From Bradyrhizobium sp. B124 (GTDB lineage Bacteria > Pseudomonadota > Alphaproteobacteria > Rhizobiales > Xanthobacteraceae), in the NCBI RefSeq assembly GCF_038967635.1, contig NZ_CP152413.1, positions 4,461,001-4,525,000 of the forward strand: a stretch of 64,000 nt of DNA, in the 5' to 3' direction. The notes beneath the pieces were generated by a model. The model was not told where the DNA came from. It saw only the letters and a program-made list of their open reading frames with translations, and did no database searches. A program made the position numbers and the translations under genes. Below, one piece after another: positions 42,608 through 51,764 of the stretch (position 1 is the stretch's first letter; each line of letters begins with the position of its first letter).

Positions 42608-44041
42608 ATGGACCGGCCATTGAAGAGCCCGGGGCTGCATGCGCTTGAGGACACCTTTCACCGCCAGTTTGAGCTGTCCCGCAGCGAGCCGGCGCCGACA
42701 TTGCAGGCGCGGCTCGACCGGCTGCGCCGCCTGCGCGCCGCGCTGACCGAGAACGAGGCGCGATTCGAGGCGGCGATCTCGGCCGATTTCGGCCACCGCT
42801 CCACCATCGAGACCGCGATCGCCGAAACCATGCTGGTGCTCGGCGAGATCAAGCATGCGGCCAAGCACCTCAAGGGCTGGATGGCGCCCGAGAGGATTCC
42901 GACCACGGTGCAGTTCGCGCCGGCCAGGAACCGGCTGATCCCGCAGCCGCTCGGGGTGGTCGGGATCATCGCGCCCTGGAATTATCCGCTGCAGCTGACC
43001 CTGGCGCCCGCGGTCGCCGCGATCGCCGCCGGCAACCGCGCCATCATCAAGCCGAGCGAGCTGGTGCCGCGCTTCGCCGAGCTGCTGGCCGAGGTGATCG
43101 AGAAGAAGTTCGACACCACCGAGCTTGCGGTCACCGATATCGACGACGACATCGCAACGACTTTTGCCGCGCTGCCGTTCGATCATCTGATCTTCACCGG
43201 CTCGACCCGCGTCGGCCGGCTGGTCGCGGAGGCGGCCGGCCGCAACCTGACACCGGTGACGCTCGAGCTCGGCGGCAAATCGCCCGCGATCGTCGACGGC
43301 TCCGCCGACATCGACGAGGCCGCGCAGCGCATCGCCTACGGCAAGCTGCTCAATGCCGGCCAGACCTGCATCGCGCCCGATTACGTGCTGGTGCCGCAAG
43401 CCTCGGTGCAGCCGTTCGCAATGCGGCTGCAAGGCCACACGCAGCACATGTTCGGTACCGATCCGAAAAATCCGGACTACACCTCGATCGTCTCGGACCG
43501 GCACTATGCAAGGCTCGAGGGTCTCGTCGCCGACGCCGCCGCGAAGGGCGCGACCATCATGCAGCCGGCCGCGCCGAACGATCCCGAGTGGAAGGCGAGG
43601 CGCAAATTCCCGCCGACCGTCATCGTCGATGCCACGCCCGAGATGACCGTGATGCAGGAGGAGATCTTCGGACCGCTGCTGCCGGTCATGGGCACGCGCG
43701 ACGCAACCGAGGCGATCTCCTTCATCAACCGGCGCGACCGCCCGCTGGCGCTGTACTGGTTCGGTACCGACAACGCCGCGCGCGATCAGGTGCTGGCACG
43801 CACTGTGTCGGGCGGCGTCACCGTCAACGATTGCCTGTTCCATTTCGCGCAGGCCTATCAGCCGATGGGCGGCGTCGGTGCCTCCGGCACCGGTGCCTAT
43901 CACGGCGAATGGGGATTCAAGACGCTGACCAAGTTGAAGCCGGTGTTCTACCGCTCACGCTTCAACCGGCTCGCCGATCTCTATCCGCCCTATGGCGCGA
44001 AGATCGCGCGGCTGGAGAAGCTGATGCGGCTGTTGTCGTAG
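42608..44041 (+). CDS. Coniferyl-aldehyde-type dehydrogenase
   Basis: A 477-residue NAD(P)-dependent aldehyde dehydrogenase of the CalB group, which oxidises aromatic or long-chain aldehydes to acids. Evidence: GVVGIIAPWNYPLQLTLAPA in the coenzyme fold, GSTRVGRLV, catalytic Glu in LELGGKSP near residue 222, catalytic Cys in NAGQTCIAPDYVLV near 256, and EEIFGPLLPV. The C-terminal tail extending to YPPYGAKIARLEKLMRLL is characteristic of the coniferyl-aldehyde and fatty-aldehyde clade. The ATG follows GAGGGGAAACGCC. The next gene is a GMC alcohol oxidoreductase, so alcohol-to-acid oxidation in two steps is plausible. Confidence 0.9.
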   Translation: MDRPLKSPGLHALEDTFHRQFELSRSEPAPTLQARLDRLRRLRAALTENEARFEAAISADFGHRSTIETAIAETMLVLGEIKHAAKHLKGWMAPERIPTTVQFAPARNRLIPQPLGVVGIIAPWNYPLQLTLAPAVAAIAAGNRAIIKPSELVPRFAELLAEVIEKKFDTTELAVTDIDDDIATTFAALPFDHLIFTGSTRVGRLVAEAAGRNLTPVTLELGGKSPAIVDGSADIDEAAQRIAYGKLLNAGQTCIAPDYVLVPQASVQPFAMRLQGHTQHMFGTDPKNPDYTSIVSDRHYARLEGLVADAAAKGATIMQPAAPNDPEWKARRKFPPTVIVDATPEMTVMQEEIFGPLLPVMGTRDATEAISFINRRDRPLALYWFGTDNAARDQVLARTVSGGVTVNDCLFHFAQAYQPMGGVGASGTGAYHGEWGFKTLTKLKPVFYRSRFNRLADLYPPYGAKIARLEKLMRLLS

Positions 44042-44049
44042 GCAGGGCT

Positions 44050-44124
44050 GTCGTTCCGGGGCGCGAAGCGAACCCGGAACGTCGAGATTCCGGGTTCGAT
44101 GCTAACGCATCGCCCCGGAATGAC
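44050..44124. repeat. Palindromic intergenic element, GTCGTTCCGGGG family, copy 1
   Basis: Ends GTCGTTCCGGGGCG and CGCCCCGGAATGAC are imperfect inverse copies, with a second inner palindrome (GAACCCGGAA / ATTCCGGGTTC). A related copy lies at 60089-60189. This looks like a REP-type mobile palindrome common in Bradyrhizobium spacers. Confidence 0.75.
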
Positions 44125-44143
44125 AATGAAGGGGGAAACATAC

Positions 44144-45751
44144 GTGACTGACACATTCGATTTCGTGGTGGTGGGCGCCGGCTCGGGCGGCTGCGCGGTG
44201 GCGGGGCGGTTGTCGGAGGACCCGGCGACCTCGGTGGCGATGCTCGATGCCGGCGGCAAGAACGACAATTGGGTGGTGACCACGCCCGGCGCCATCATTC
44301 TCATGCTCTCGAGCAAGCTCAATAACTGGGCATTCGACACGGTGCCGCAGAAGGGCCTGAACGGCCGAATCGGCTATCAGCCGCGCGGCAAGGGGCTCGG
44401 CGGCTCCAGCGCCATCAATGCCATGGTCTATATCCGCGGCCATCGCGCCGACTACGATCACTGGGCTTCGCTCGGCAATACGGGCTGGGGCTATGCCGAC
44501 GTCCTGCCCTATTTCAAGCGTTCGGAGAACAATACCGAGCTCGACGGCGAATATCACGGCAAGGGCGGGCCGCTCAACGTCACCGGCCTGCAGTCCGACA
44601 ATCCGGTCAAGGAGACGTTCCTGCAGGGCGCGCGCGAGGCCCAGTTCCGGATTCGCGACGATTTCAACGGCGCCGAGCAGGAAGGGCTCGGCATCTACCA
44701 GGTGACCCAGAGGAATGGAGAACGCTGGAGCGCCGCGCGCGGCTATATCCATCCCCACATGGGCCGCCGGCCGAATTTGCGGATCGAGACGCAGGCGCAG
44801 GCGACCCGCATCATCTTCGAGGGCAAGCGTGCCGTCGGCGTCGAATACATGCAGGGCAAGGAGAAGAAGGTGCTGCGCGCGCGGCGCGAGGTCATTCTCT
44901 CGGCCGGCGCGTTCCAGTCACCGCAATTGCTGATGCTGTCGGGCGTCGGCGACGCCGCGGCGCTCGGCAAGCACGGCATCGCAAGCGTGCATGGTCTGCC
45001 GGGTGTCGGACAGAACTTGCAGGATCACCCCGATTTCGTGTTCGGCTTCGCCTCCGACGCACCTTATTTCTCGGGACTGTCGTGGAGCGGCATCGGGCGT
45101 ATCCTCAAGGGTATCGGGCAATACCGGCGCGAGCGGCGCGGCCCGATGACCTCGAACGTCGCCGAATGCGGCGGCTTTCTGAAGACGCGACCCGAGCTCG
45201 ACGTCCCCGACATCCAGCTGCATTTCTGCATGGCCATGGTGGAAGACCACGGCCGCAAGCCGCGCTGGGGCACCGGCTTCTCCTGCCATGTCTGCCTGCT
45301 GCGCCCGGCCAGCCGCGGCAGCGTGTGGCTGAACAGCGCCGATCCCCTCGCAGCCCCCGCGATCGATCCGAATTTCTTCGGCGAGGACAGCGACGTCGAG
45401 ACCATGGTCGCGGGATTCAAGATGACGAAGCGACTGCTCGACACGCCGGCGCTGCGCGCGCTGCAGCAGAAGGACATGTTCACATCAGATGTCCGCACCG
45501 ACGACGATATCCGCAACATCCTGCGGGCGCGCTCCGACACCGTCTATCATCCGGTCGGCACCTGCAGGATGGGCACCGGCGATCCGCTTGCGGTGGTCGA
45601 TCCGAAGCTGCGCGTGCACGGGCTCGAGGCCCTGCGCGTGGTCGACGCCTCGATCATGCCGACCTTGATCGGCGGCAACACCAATGCGCCGACCATCATG
45701 ATCGGCGAGAAGGCCGCCGACATGATCAAGGCTGAGATGCGGGCGGGGTGA
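44144..45751 (+). CDS. GMC-family FAD-dependent alcohol/choline oxidoreductase
   Basis: A 535-residue flavoprotein. The N-terminus has the FAD-binding FVVVGAGSGGCAVAGRL; GMC signature 1 is RGKGLGGSSAINAMVYIRGH near residue 80; signature 2 is ILSAGAFQSPQLLMLSGVG near 250; the C-terminal active site has YHPVGTCRMG and DASIMPTLIGGNTNAPTIMI with catalytic His and Asn. GMC enzymes oxidise primary alcohols or choline to aldehydes. I chose the GTG at 44144, which has AAGGGGGA upstream; a frame opening at 44099 would start inside a palindromic repeat. Likely paired with the aldehyde dehydrogenase just upstream. Confidence 0.92.
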   Translation: MTDTFDFVVVGAGSGGCAVAGRLSEDPATSVAMLDAGGKNDNWVVTTPGAIILMLSSKLNNWAFDTVPQKGLNGRIGYQPRGKGLGGSSAINAMVYIRGHRADYDHWASLGNTGWGYADVLPYFKRSENNTELDGEYHGKGGPLNVTGLQSDNPVKETFLQGAREAQFRIRDDFNGAEQEGLGIYQVTQRNGERWSAARGYIHPHMGRRPNLRIETQAQATRIIFEGKRAVGVEYMQGKEKKVLRARREVILSAGAFQSPQLLMLSGVGDAAALGKHGIASVHGLPGVGQNLQDHPDFVFGFASDAPYFSGLSWSGIGRILKGIGQYRRERRGPMTSNVAECGGFLKTRPELDVPDIQLHFCMAMVEDHGRKPRWGTGFSCHVCLLRPASRGSVWLNSADPLAAPAIDPNFFGEDSDVETMVAGFKMTKRLLDTPALRALQQKDMFTSDVRTDDDIRNILRARSDTVYHPVGTCRMGTGDPLAVVDPKLRVHGLEALRVVDASIMPTLIGGNTNAPTIMIGEKAADMIKAEMRAG

Positions 45752-46199
45752 CCAAATGCGCAGGGTGGGCAAGGCAAAGCGTGCCCGCCTCTTCTTGTCC
45801 GGCTCTTGATGGTGGGCACGGCGCGAGAGCGCCTTTGCCCACCCTATGAGACTGCCGTCGCAGGGCCGCACTGCCAAAATATCGAAAACAACCCCATGCA
45901 AAGTAGCCGGCGACTGCCGGCGGACACCGCAACTTGACTCGTCGGGCAAATCAGCGGCATTCTTCCAGAATCCAGAAATCGTGCAGACGCCCCTCGCAGT
46001 GTCATCACCCGCGCATGCGGGTGATCCAGTATTCCAGAGACCACAGTGCTTGAGCCGGGGGGCCGCGGCGTACTGGATCGCCCGGACAAGCCGGGCGATG
46101 ACGGCGGTGGACGAGGACATAGCCTCACATCCTCTCAGGATGAGATCTTGTTTGGCGGCTTTTCGCTGCGCTCCATCCGGGCTACGAATGAGGCGCGGA
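45752..46199. repeat. Gene-free spacer with composite palindromic element
   Basis: About 450 bp between convergent genes. From 46002 to about 46104 it contains TCACCC/GGGTGA and GCCCGG/CCGGGC hairpins flanking an ATCCAGTA...TACTGGAT inverted pair, a mosaic element of the rhizobial intergenic type. No gene seen. Confidence 0.7.
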
Positions 46200-46961
46200 T
46201 CAGTTCAGCAAAAACCCGCCATCGACCGTCACCACCGTGCCGGTCATGTAGCGCGAGGCGTTGGAGGCGAGCAGCATGATCGCGCCGTCGAGATCGGACT
46301 CCGCACCGACGCGGCGCTGCGGAATCCGTTTTGCGAGCCGCTCGCCTGCCGGCGTCGACCAGAAATCATGGTTCATCTCGGTGTCGATGTAGCCCGGCGC
46401 CAGCGCGTTCACGCGGATGTTGTTGCCGGCGAGTTCCAGCGCCATCGCCTTGGTGCCCTGGATCATGCCGGCCTTGGAGATCGCATAGGGCGAGACGGCC
46501 TTGAGCACGCCCTGGCCGAGCACGGACGCGACATTGATGATGTTGCCCGGCTGCTTGCGCAGGATCATGCGCCGCGAAAGCTCGGTCGCGAGGAAATAGG
46601 CGCCCTTCAGATTGGCGTTGATCACGGCGTCCCAATCGGCCTCGGTCTGCTCGGTCGCGAGCTTCTCGATCGCGATGCCGGCATTGTTGATCAACACCGA
46701 GACCGGACCGAGTGCGGATTCCGCGGCGTCGAGCGCTTTCGCAATGCCGGAAACATCCGCAACATCCATCTGCACCGCGGCAGCGCGGCCACCTTTGGCC
46801 TTGATCTCCTCCGCGAGGCCTTTCAGCTTCGCGATCTGGCGCGCCGCCAGCACCACCGCAGCGCCATGCGCCGCCAGCACGCGGGCGAACTGCCGTCCAA
46901 GCCCCTGCGAGGCGCCGGTGATGAGGATGATTTCTTTACTGACATCGAATAGGTCGGACAT
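46200..46961 (-). CDS. SDR-family oxidoreductase (classical)
   Basis: A 253-residue NAD(P)-dependent dehydrogenase/reductase. TGASQGLGRQFARVLA (TGxxxGxG) at 17, NNAG in LINNAGIAIEKLA, catalytic Ser in NVASVLGQG, and YAISKAGMIQGTKAMALE with the YxxxK pair near 158 are all present, as is APGYIDTEMNHDF and the C-terminal GTVVTVDGGFLLN. Length fits the classical FabG-like group. Substrate unknown. It is transcribed away from the CvpA-like gene. Confidence 0.92.
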   Translation of the reverse strand: MSDLFDVSKEIILITGASQGLGRQFARVLAAHGAAVVLAARQIAKLKGLAEEIKAKGGRAAAVQMDVADVSGIAKALDAAESALGPVSVLINNAGIAIEKLATEQTEADWDAVINANLKGAYFLATELSRRMILRKQPGNIINVASVLGQGVLKAVSPYAISKAGMIQGTKAMALELAGNNIRVNALAPGYIDTEMNHDFWSTPAGERLAKRIPQRRVGAESDLDGAIMLLASNASRYMTGTVVTVDGGFLLN

Positions 46962-47071
46962 CGGCAGGTTCCCGGATTGAAGCGGACGAGTGATAGCGAC
47001 AATTGTCCTTGATGTAAGCAGGTTTGATCAACCAGGGGACCGTAGGAGATCGGGGCAGGAATTCCTTATCC

Positions 47072-47587
47072 ATGAACCTCTTCGACATCGTCGTGACGCT
47101 CGGTCTGTTGTTTGCGGTCGCCACCGGATTCACAACCGGCCTGTTGCGCAGCGCGGTCACCATCCTGGCCTATCTCGTTGCCATGCCGCTTGCGGTCGCG
47201 CTGCTGGCGATGGTCGGGCCCCACATCGCAGCGCTGCCATCCTCGCCGTTTCCGCCCAACGGGGTGCTGCTGTTCGGCCTCTTCCTTCTGATCGGCGTCA
47301 TTCTCGGAAAGATGGCGCGGACGATGCTCGACGACACCATGGGCTCGGAGATCGGGATCGGCGACCGGCTCGGCGGCGCGCTGCTCGGCGCGATCAGGGT
47401 CGGCCTCGTGGTGACCACGCTGGTGCTGGTGTTCGATCAGCTGGTGCCGCCGGCGAGACAGCCGCAATTCCTCAACGGATCGCAGTTGCGGCCGTGGTTC
47501 TCCGCCGCCGGACAGGCCGGATTCCGGTCGCTGCCGCCCGAAGCCACCATGGCGATCGAGCGGCTGCGGCGCGAGCAGTGCATTTAG
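47072..47587 (+). CDS. CvpA-family inner-membrane protein
   Basis: A 171-residue protein with four hydrophobic segments (FDIVVTLGLLFAVATGFTTG, VTILAYLVAMPLAVALLAMV, NGVLLFGLFLLIGVILGKM, LGAIRVGLVVTTLVLVFDQL) in the CvpA arrangement. CvpA proteins affect colicin V export and envelope integrity in other bacteria. The ATG at 47072 has AGGA upstream; the frame from 47024 lacks support. It stands alone, followed by a palindromic element. Confidence 0.72.
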   Translation: MNLFDIVVTLGLLFAVATGFTTGLLRSAVTILAYLVAMPLAVALLAMVGPHIAALPSSPFPPNGVLLFGLFLLIGVILGKMARTMLDDTMGSEIGIGDRLGGALLGAIRVGLVVTTLVLVFDQLVPPARQPQFLNGSQLRPWFSAAGQAGFRSLPPEATMAIERLRREQCI

Positions 47588-47682
47588 AGCGTTTTCGAGC
47601 GAAGTGGATACCGGTTCGCGTGAAGAAAACGCGTCAAAACAAAATCTAGAGCCCCGTTCCGATTCAATCGGAACGGGGCTCT
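47588..47682. repeat. Palindromic element with 17-bp hairpin
   Basis: Right after the CvpA-like stop is a GAGCGTTTTCGAGCGAAGTG module with an internal inverted GTTTTC/GAAAAC pair, then a perfect 17-bp stem (AGAGCCCCGTTCCGATT and its complement, 47648-47682). This composite is widespread in Rhizobiales spacers. It may also help end transcription, but has no T run. Confidence 0.75.
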
Positions 47683-47820
47683 AACCCATCGCGTTCGCCC
47701 GCCTGTTCCTGCCCGGCATGCACTTATGCATTGCACGTCCCTTACCGGCGACGCCGGGCTTGGCTAGACTGGCGCCATCGAAGCTTTACAAACCAACCCG
47801 ACATCACAGGGAGCGAACTC

Positions 47821-48603
47821 GTGGATCTTGGAATCAAAGGCCGCCGCGCCATCGTCTGCGCATCGAGCAAGGGACTGGGCCGCGCCTGCGCGATCGCGCT
47901 CGCCAATGAGGGGGTGCATGTCACGCTGACGGCGCGCGGCGCCGAGGCGCTGAAGCAGACCGCCGACGAAATCCGCAAGGCGCATCCCGGCATCACCGTC
48001 ACCGAGATCGTCGGCGACATCACGACGGCGGCCGGACGCGAAGCCGTGCTCAAGGCCTGCCCCGATCCGGACATCCTGATCAACAATGCCGGCGGCCCGC
48101 CGCCCGGCGATTTCCGCAACTGGACCCGCGACGACTGGATCAAGGCGATCGATGCCAACATGCTGACGCCGATCGAGCTGATCAAGGCGACCGTCGACGG
48201 CATGATGGCGCGCAAGTTCGGCCGCATCGTCAACATCACCTCGGCGGCGGTGAAGGCGCCGATCGAGATTCTCGGCCTGTCCAACGGCGCCCGCGCCGGC
48301 CTCACCGGCTTCGTCGCCGGTCTGTCGCGCAAGACCGTGATCAACAACGTCACCATCAATGGCCTGCTGCCGGGCCCGTTCGAGACCGATCGCCTGCGCG
48401 GCACCGCAAAGCCCGAGGCCGAGAAGCGCGGCATCTCGGCCGAGCAGGTGCTGGCCGAGCGCGCCAAGCTGAACCCCGCCGGCCGCTTCGGCCATCCCGA
48501 CGAATTCGGTTACGCGTGCGCCTTCCTGTGCGGCGCCAAGGCCGGCTTCATCACCGGACAGAACCTGCTGCTCGATGGCGGCGCCTTCCCGGGCACGTTA
48601 TGA
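47821..48603 (+). CDS. SDR-family protein with altered catalytic Tyr/Lys
   Basis: A 260-residue Rossmann protein of the FabG-like SDR group: AIVCASSKGLGRACAIALAN at the N-terminus, ILINNAGGPPPGDF, and NITSAAVKAPIEILGLSNGA. At the place of the canonical YxxxK the sequence reads LSNGARAGL, so both the catalytic Tyr and Lys are missing; a subfamily of SDRs with SNxxRAG is known, of uncertain chemistry. The GTG at 47821 has GGGAG eight bases upstream. Its stop overlaps the quinone oxidoreductase start (ATGA), so the two are coupled. Confidence 0.88.
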   Translation: MDLGIKGRRAIVCASSKGLGRACAIALANEGVHVTLTARGAEALKQTADEIRKAHPGITVTEIVGDITTAAGREAVLKACPDPDILINNAGGPPPGDFRNWTRDDWIKAIDANMLTPIELIKATVDGMMARKFGRIVNITSAAVKAPIEILGLSNGARAGLTGFVAGLSRKTVINNVTINGLLPGPFETDRLRGTAKPEAEKRGISAEQVLAERAKLNPAGRFGHPDEFGYACAFLCGAKAGFITGQNLLLDGGAFPGTL

Positions 48604-49589
48604 GAGCCGTCTGGTACGAACGGACCGGCGCGGCGCCGACGGTGCTCACCGTCGGCGAGATGCCGACGCCGGACGCGGGCCCGGGCGAAGTCCGGGTTCG
48701 GCTCGCGGCCTCCGGCGTCAATCCGGCCGATGTCGGCCGCCGCAGCGGCAACTATCGCGCGATGGAATTTCCGCGCGTGATCCCGAACAGCGACGGCGCG
48801 GGGATCATCGACCAGATCGGTGAAGGCGTGACGCGTTTTGCCGTCGGCGATCGCGTCTGGCTGTTCAACGGCCAGCGCAACGGGCGCGCCTTCGGTACCG
48901 CCGCCGAATACATCACGCTCGCCGATTATCTGGTGACGCCGCTGCCGCAGGACGTGTCGTTCGCGGCAGGTGCTACGCTCGGCATCCCCTGCATGACCGC
49001 GTGGTGCGCGCTGTTTGCCGACGGCCCGATCTCCGGCCAAACGGTGCTTGTCACCGGCGGCGCCGGTGCTGTCGGCCACTATGCCGTGCAACTCGCAAAA
49101 TGGGGCGGTGCGCGCGTGATCGCGACGGTGAGCTCAGAGGTCAAGGACGTCGAGGCGCGGCTTGCCGGCGCCGACACGGTCGTCAACTACCGGACCGAGG
49201 ACGTCGTCTCCAAGGTGATGGCCTTCACCGAGAATCGCGGCGTCGACCGCGTGATCGACGTCGATTTCGGCGGCAATCTCGCGACCACGCTGAAGATCAT
49301 GGCGCTGAACTCGACGATCGCGGTCTACGCCACCAACGGCAACCGCACGCCAACGCTGCCGGTGCGCGAATTGATGGAAAAATGCATCACGGTGCGCTCG
49401 CTGGTGTTGTTCGCGCTGCCGCCGCCGCTGCTCGCGGCCGCGCAGGCCGACATCACGAACTGGCTGGAGTCGGGCACCCGCGTGCACAACATCGCCGGCC
49501 AATTCGCGCTGGCGGAGACCGCCGAGGCCCATCTCGCCGTCGAGAAGGGCGACAAGATCGGCACCGTGATCGTCGACTGCGCGCGATGA
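48600..49589 (+). CDS. NADPH:quinone oxidoreductase-type zinc-independent MDR protein
   Basis: A 329-residue medium-chain dehydrogenase/reductase. Typical features are RLAASGVNPADVGRRSGNY, IPNSDGAGIIDQIGEGVTRF, the cofactor loop TVLVTGGAGAVGHYAVQLAK near 150 and RVIDVDFGGNLATTLKIMA. It lacks the Cys/His zinc sites of alcohol dehydrogenases and fits the quinone oxidoreductase group. Its ATG is overlapped by the stop of the SDR gene by 4 bp, so the two proteins probably serve one pathway. Substrate not evident. Confidence 0.9.
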   Translation: MRAVWYERTGAAPTVLTVGEMPTPDAGPGEVRVRLAASGVNPADVGRRSGNYRAMEFPRVIPNSDGAGIIDQIGEGVTRFAVGDRVWLFNGQRNGRAFGTAAEYITLADYLVTPLPQDVSFAAGATLGIPCMTAWCALFADGPISGQTVLVTGGAGAVGHYAVQLAKWGGARVIATVSSEVKDVEARLAGADTVVNYRTEDVVSKVMAFTENRGVDRVIDVDFGGNLATTLKIMALNSTIAVYATNGNRTPTLPVRELMEKCITVRSLVLFALPPPLLAAAQADITNWLESGTRVHNIAGQFALAETAEAHLAVEKGDKIGTVIVDCAR

Positions 49590-49600
49590 TGGGCAGGCTC

Positions 49601-49812
49601 TCTTCCCCCTCCCCCCGTTCTTACGGGGAGAGGGTTGGGGTGAGGGGCTGCCACCGCAAAGATGGTAAGGATGGAGTCTGCGGAAGCTCCCCCTCACCCG
49701 GACCGCATTCCGCTTCGCTGCATGCGACATAGCCGAAGCGCTGCTTCGGCGTTCTTGAGGACGGCCGCCGTAGGCGGCTTATGCCCCTCCCCGCAAGCGG
49801 GGCGAGGTGAAG
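49601..49812. repeat. CTCTCCCC-type palindromic element, copy 1
   Basis: Contains CCGTTCTTACGGGGAGAGGG, GGGGTGAGGGGC, then CCCCTCACCCGGA and CCCCGCAAGCGGGGCGAGGT, the nested inverted modules shared with copies at 53690, 55370 and 61538. A typical multi-copy rhizobial spacer element. Confidence 0.85.
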
Positions 49813-49857
49813 TGAGCAGTGCAAACGAGAGAAACAAGAAAACCGGGGACACGCCGC

Positions 49858-50706
49858 ATGCAATGGACGATCGGCAAGGTCAAGATCACAAAGGTCGTCG
49901 AGCTCGAGACCGTCGGCAGCACGCGCTTCATCCTGCCGCTGGCCGGCCGGGAAGAGATCCAGAGCCTGCCCTGGCTGATCCCGCATTTCGCCAATGAGGA
50001 TGGCCGGCTGAAAATGTCGATCCATTCGCTTCTGGTCGAGACGCCGGAGCACCGCATCATCGTCGACACCGGGCTCGGCAACGACAAGCAGGGCCGCAAC
50101 GTGCCGACCTGGAACAACCGCAGCGACCCGTTCCTGGAGAAGCTGACCGCGGCCGGATTTGCACCGGACAGCATCGACACCGTGCTGTGCACGCATCTGC
50201 ATGTCGACCATGTCGGCTGGAACACGAAACTCGTCGGCGGCAAATGGGTGCCGACCTTCGCCAATGCGCGTTACGTGTTCGGCAAGACCGAATTCGAGCA
50301 CTGGCGCGACCACAGCGACGATGCCGCACATGCCGCCGTGTTCGCCGACTCGGTGAAGCCGATCGCGGATGCCGGCAAGGCCGAACTGGTGCCGAGCGAT
50401 CATCGCTTGACCGAGGAGATCACGCTGATCCCGACGCCGGGACACAGCCCCGGCCATATGAGCATCCACATCAAGTCCGGCGGCGCGGAAGGACTGCTGA
50501 CCGGCGACGTCGCGCATCATCCCTGCCAGATGTATCACCTCGACTGGTCATCGACCGCGGACTCCGACCAGAAGCAATCGGCCGCAACGCGGCGCGAATT
50601 GTTCTCGCGCTTTGCCGACACGCCGACGCTGGTGATCGGCGGGCATTTCAATGCCGGCCACATCAAGCGCGACGGCGACGCCTTCAGGTTCGTCGCGCTG
50701 GGGTAA
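49858..50706 (+). CDS. MBL-fold metallo-hydrolase, paralogue 1
   Basis: A 282-residue metallo-beta-lactamase-fold hydrolase. Metal site motifs are CTHLHVDHVGWNTK (HxHxDH) near residue 110, TPGHSPGHMSIHI, and LLTGDVAHHPCQM, with a terminal histidine in VIGGHFNAGHI. The ATG at 49858 opens MQWTIGKVKITK; a longer frame from 49819 crosses the end of a repeat element. Its closest relative in the window is the gene at 52809, with which it shares a 41-nt identical stretch around the metal motif. Substrate unknown, possibly a lactone or thioester. Confidence 0.88.
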   Translation: MQWTIGKVKITKVVELETVGSTRFILPLAGREEIQSLPWLIPHFANEDGRLKMSIHSLLVETPEHRIIVDTGLGNDKQGRNVPTWNNRSDPFLEKLTAAGFAPDSIDTVLCTHLHVDHVGWNTKLVGGKWVPTFANARYVFGKTEFEHWRDHSDDAAHAAVFADSVKPIADAGKAELVPSDHRLTEEITLIPTPGHSPGHMSIHIKSGGAEGLLTGDVAHHPCQMYHLDWSSTADSDQKQSAATRRELFSRFADTPTLVIGGHFNAGHIKRDGDAFRFVALG

Positions 50707-50846
50707 CCGGCCCGAAATGGCCTTGACATAAGGCTTGGCAGCAATGCAGCGCGCTCATGGCGGTTGAATTTCCCGGCGCGCTGTTCCATGAAGCGTGTCG
50801 AGGTATACCAGTAACAATCCTCAAGACACCGTAGGGAGTGATCAAC

Positions 50847-51689
50847 ATGAAGCTTGTTCGTTATGGCGAAAAGGGTGCGGAAAAGCCCGGTCTGATCGAT
50901 AAATCCGGCCAGCTCCGCGACCTCTCGGCCCATCTGAAGGACCTGACCGGCGAAGCCTACACGCCGGAATCGCTGAAGAAGCTTTCCGCCCTCGATCCCG
51001 CCTCCCTGCCCGCCGTCTCCGGCAAGCCGCGCTTCGGCGCTCCGGTCACCGGCATTTCGAAGTTCGTTGCGATCGGCCTGAACTATTCCGACCACGCCAA
51101 GGAAACCGGCGCTCAGATCCCGACCGAACCGATCATCTTCATGAAGGCGAATACCTCGCTGTCCGGCCCGAACGATGCCGTCGAGAAGCCGCGCGGCTCG
51201 ACCAAGCTGGACTGGGAAGTCGAGATCGCCGCCATCATCGGCACCCGTGCCAAGTACGTCTCGGAAGCCGACGCGCTGAACCACGTCGCCGGCTATTGCG
51301 TCTGCAACGACGTCTCCGAGCGCAACTTCCAGACCGAGCGTCTCGGACAGTGGACCAAGGGCAAGTCGCACGACACCTTCGGCCCGGTCGGCCCGTGGCT
51401 CGTGACCAAGGACGAAATCGCCGACGTGCAGAACCTGTCGATGTGGCTCGACGTCAACGGTCAGCGCCGGCAGACCGGCTCGACCAAGACCATGATCTTC
51501 ACGATGGCGAAATGCATCTCCTACGTCTCGCAGTTCATGACGCTGCTGCCCGGCGATATCATCACGACCGGCACCCCGCCTGGCGTCGGTCTCGGTATGA
51601 AGCCGCCGACCTTCCTCAATGTCGGCGACGTCGTGACGCTCGGCATCGAAGGCCTCGGCGAGCAGCGCCAGGAAATCGTCGCGGCGTAG
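50847..51689 (+). CDS. Fumarylacetoacetate hydrolase-family protein
   Basis: A 280-residue enzyme of the FAH superfamily (acylpyruvate hydrolases, hydratases/decarboxylases of aromatic meta-cleavage routes). It has KFVAIGLNYSDHAKETGAQI, the metal-binding LDWEVEIAAIIGTRAKYVSE (Glu ligands), KSHDTFGPVGPWLVTKDEI and LPGDIITTGTPPGVGLGMKP. The ATG at 50847 has GGGAG seven bases upstream. It acts in the cytoplasm on beta-diketo acids or similar; the neighbouring GST and hydrolases suggest aromatic catabolism, but this is inference. Confidence 0.92.
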   Translation: MKLVRYGEKGAEKPGLIDKSGQLRDLSAHLKDLTGEAYTPESLKKLSALDPASLPAVSGKPRFGAPVTGISKFVAIGLNYSDHAKETGAQIPTEPIIFMKANTSLSGPNDAVEKPRGSTKLDWEVEIAAIIGTRAKYVSEADALNHVAGYCVCNDVSERNFQTERLGQWTKGKSHDTFGPVGPWLVTKDEIADVQNLSMWLDVNGQRRQTGSTKTMIFTMAKCISYVSQFMTLLPGDIITTGTPPGVGLGMKPPTFLNVGDVVTLGIEGLGEQRQEIVAA

Positions 51690-51699
51690 TCTCGGAATC

Positions 51700-51738
51700 G
51701 TCATCCCGCGCAACGGCTTTGCCGTTGCGCGGGATGAC
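51700..51738. repeat. Short hairpin after the FAH-family gene
   Basis: GTCATCCCGCGCAACGG pairs with CCGTTGCGCGGGATGAC around a short loop, starting 10 bases past the stop. No T run follows; probably a REP-like palindrome that may also protect the mRNA end. Confidence 0.7.
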
Positions 51739-51764
51739 TGGGATACAGCGCAATCTCTCCCCTC

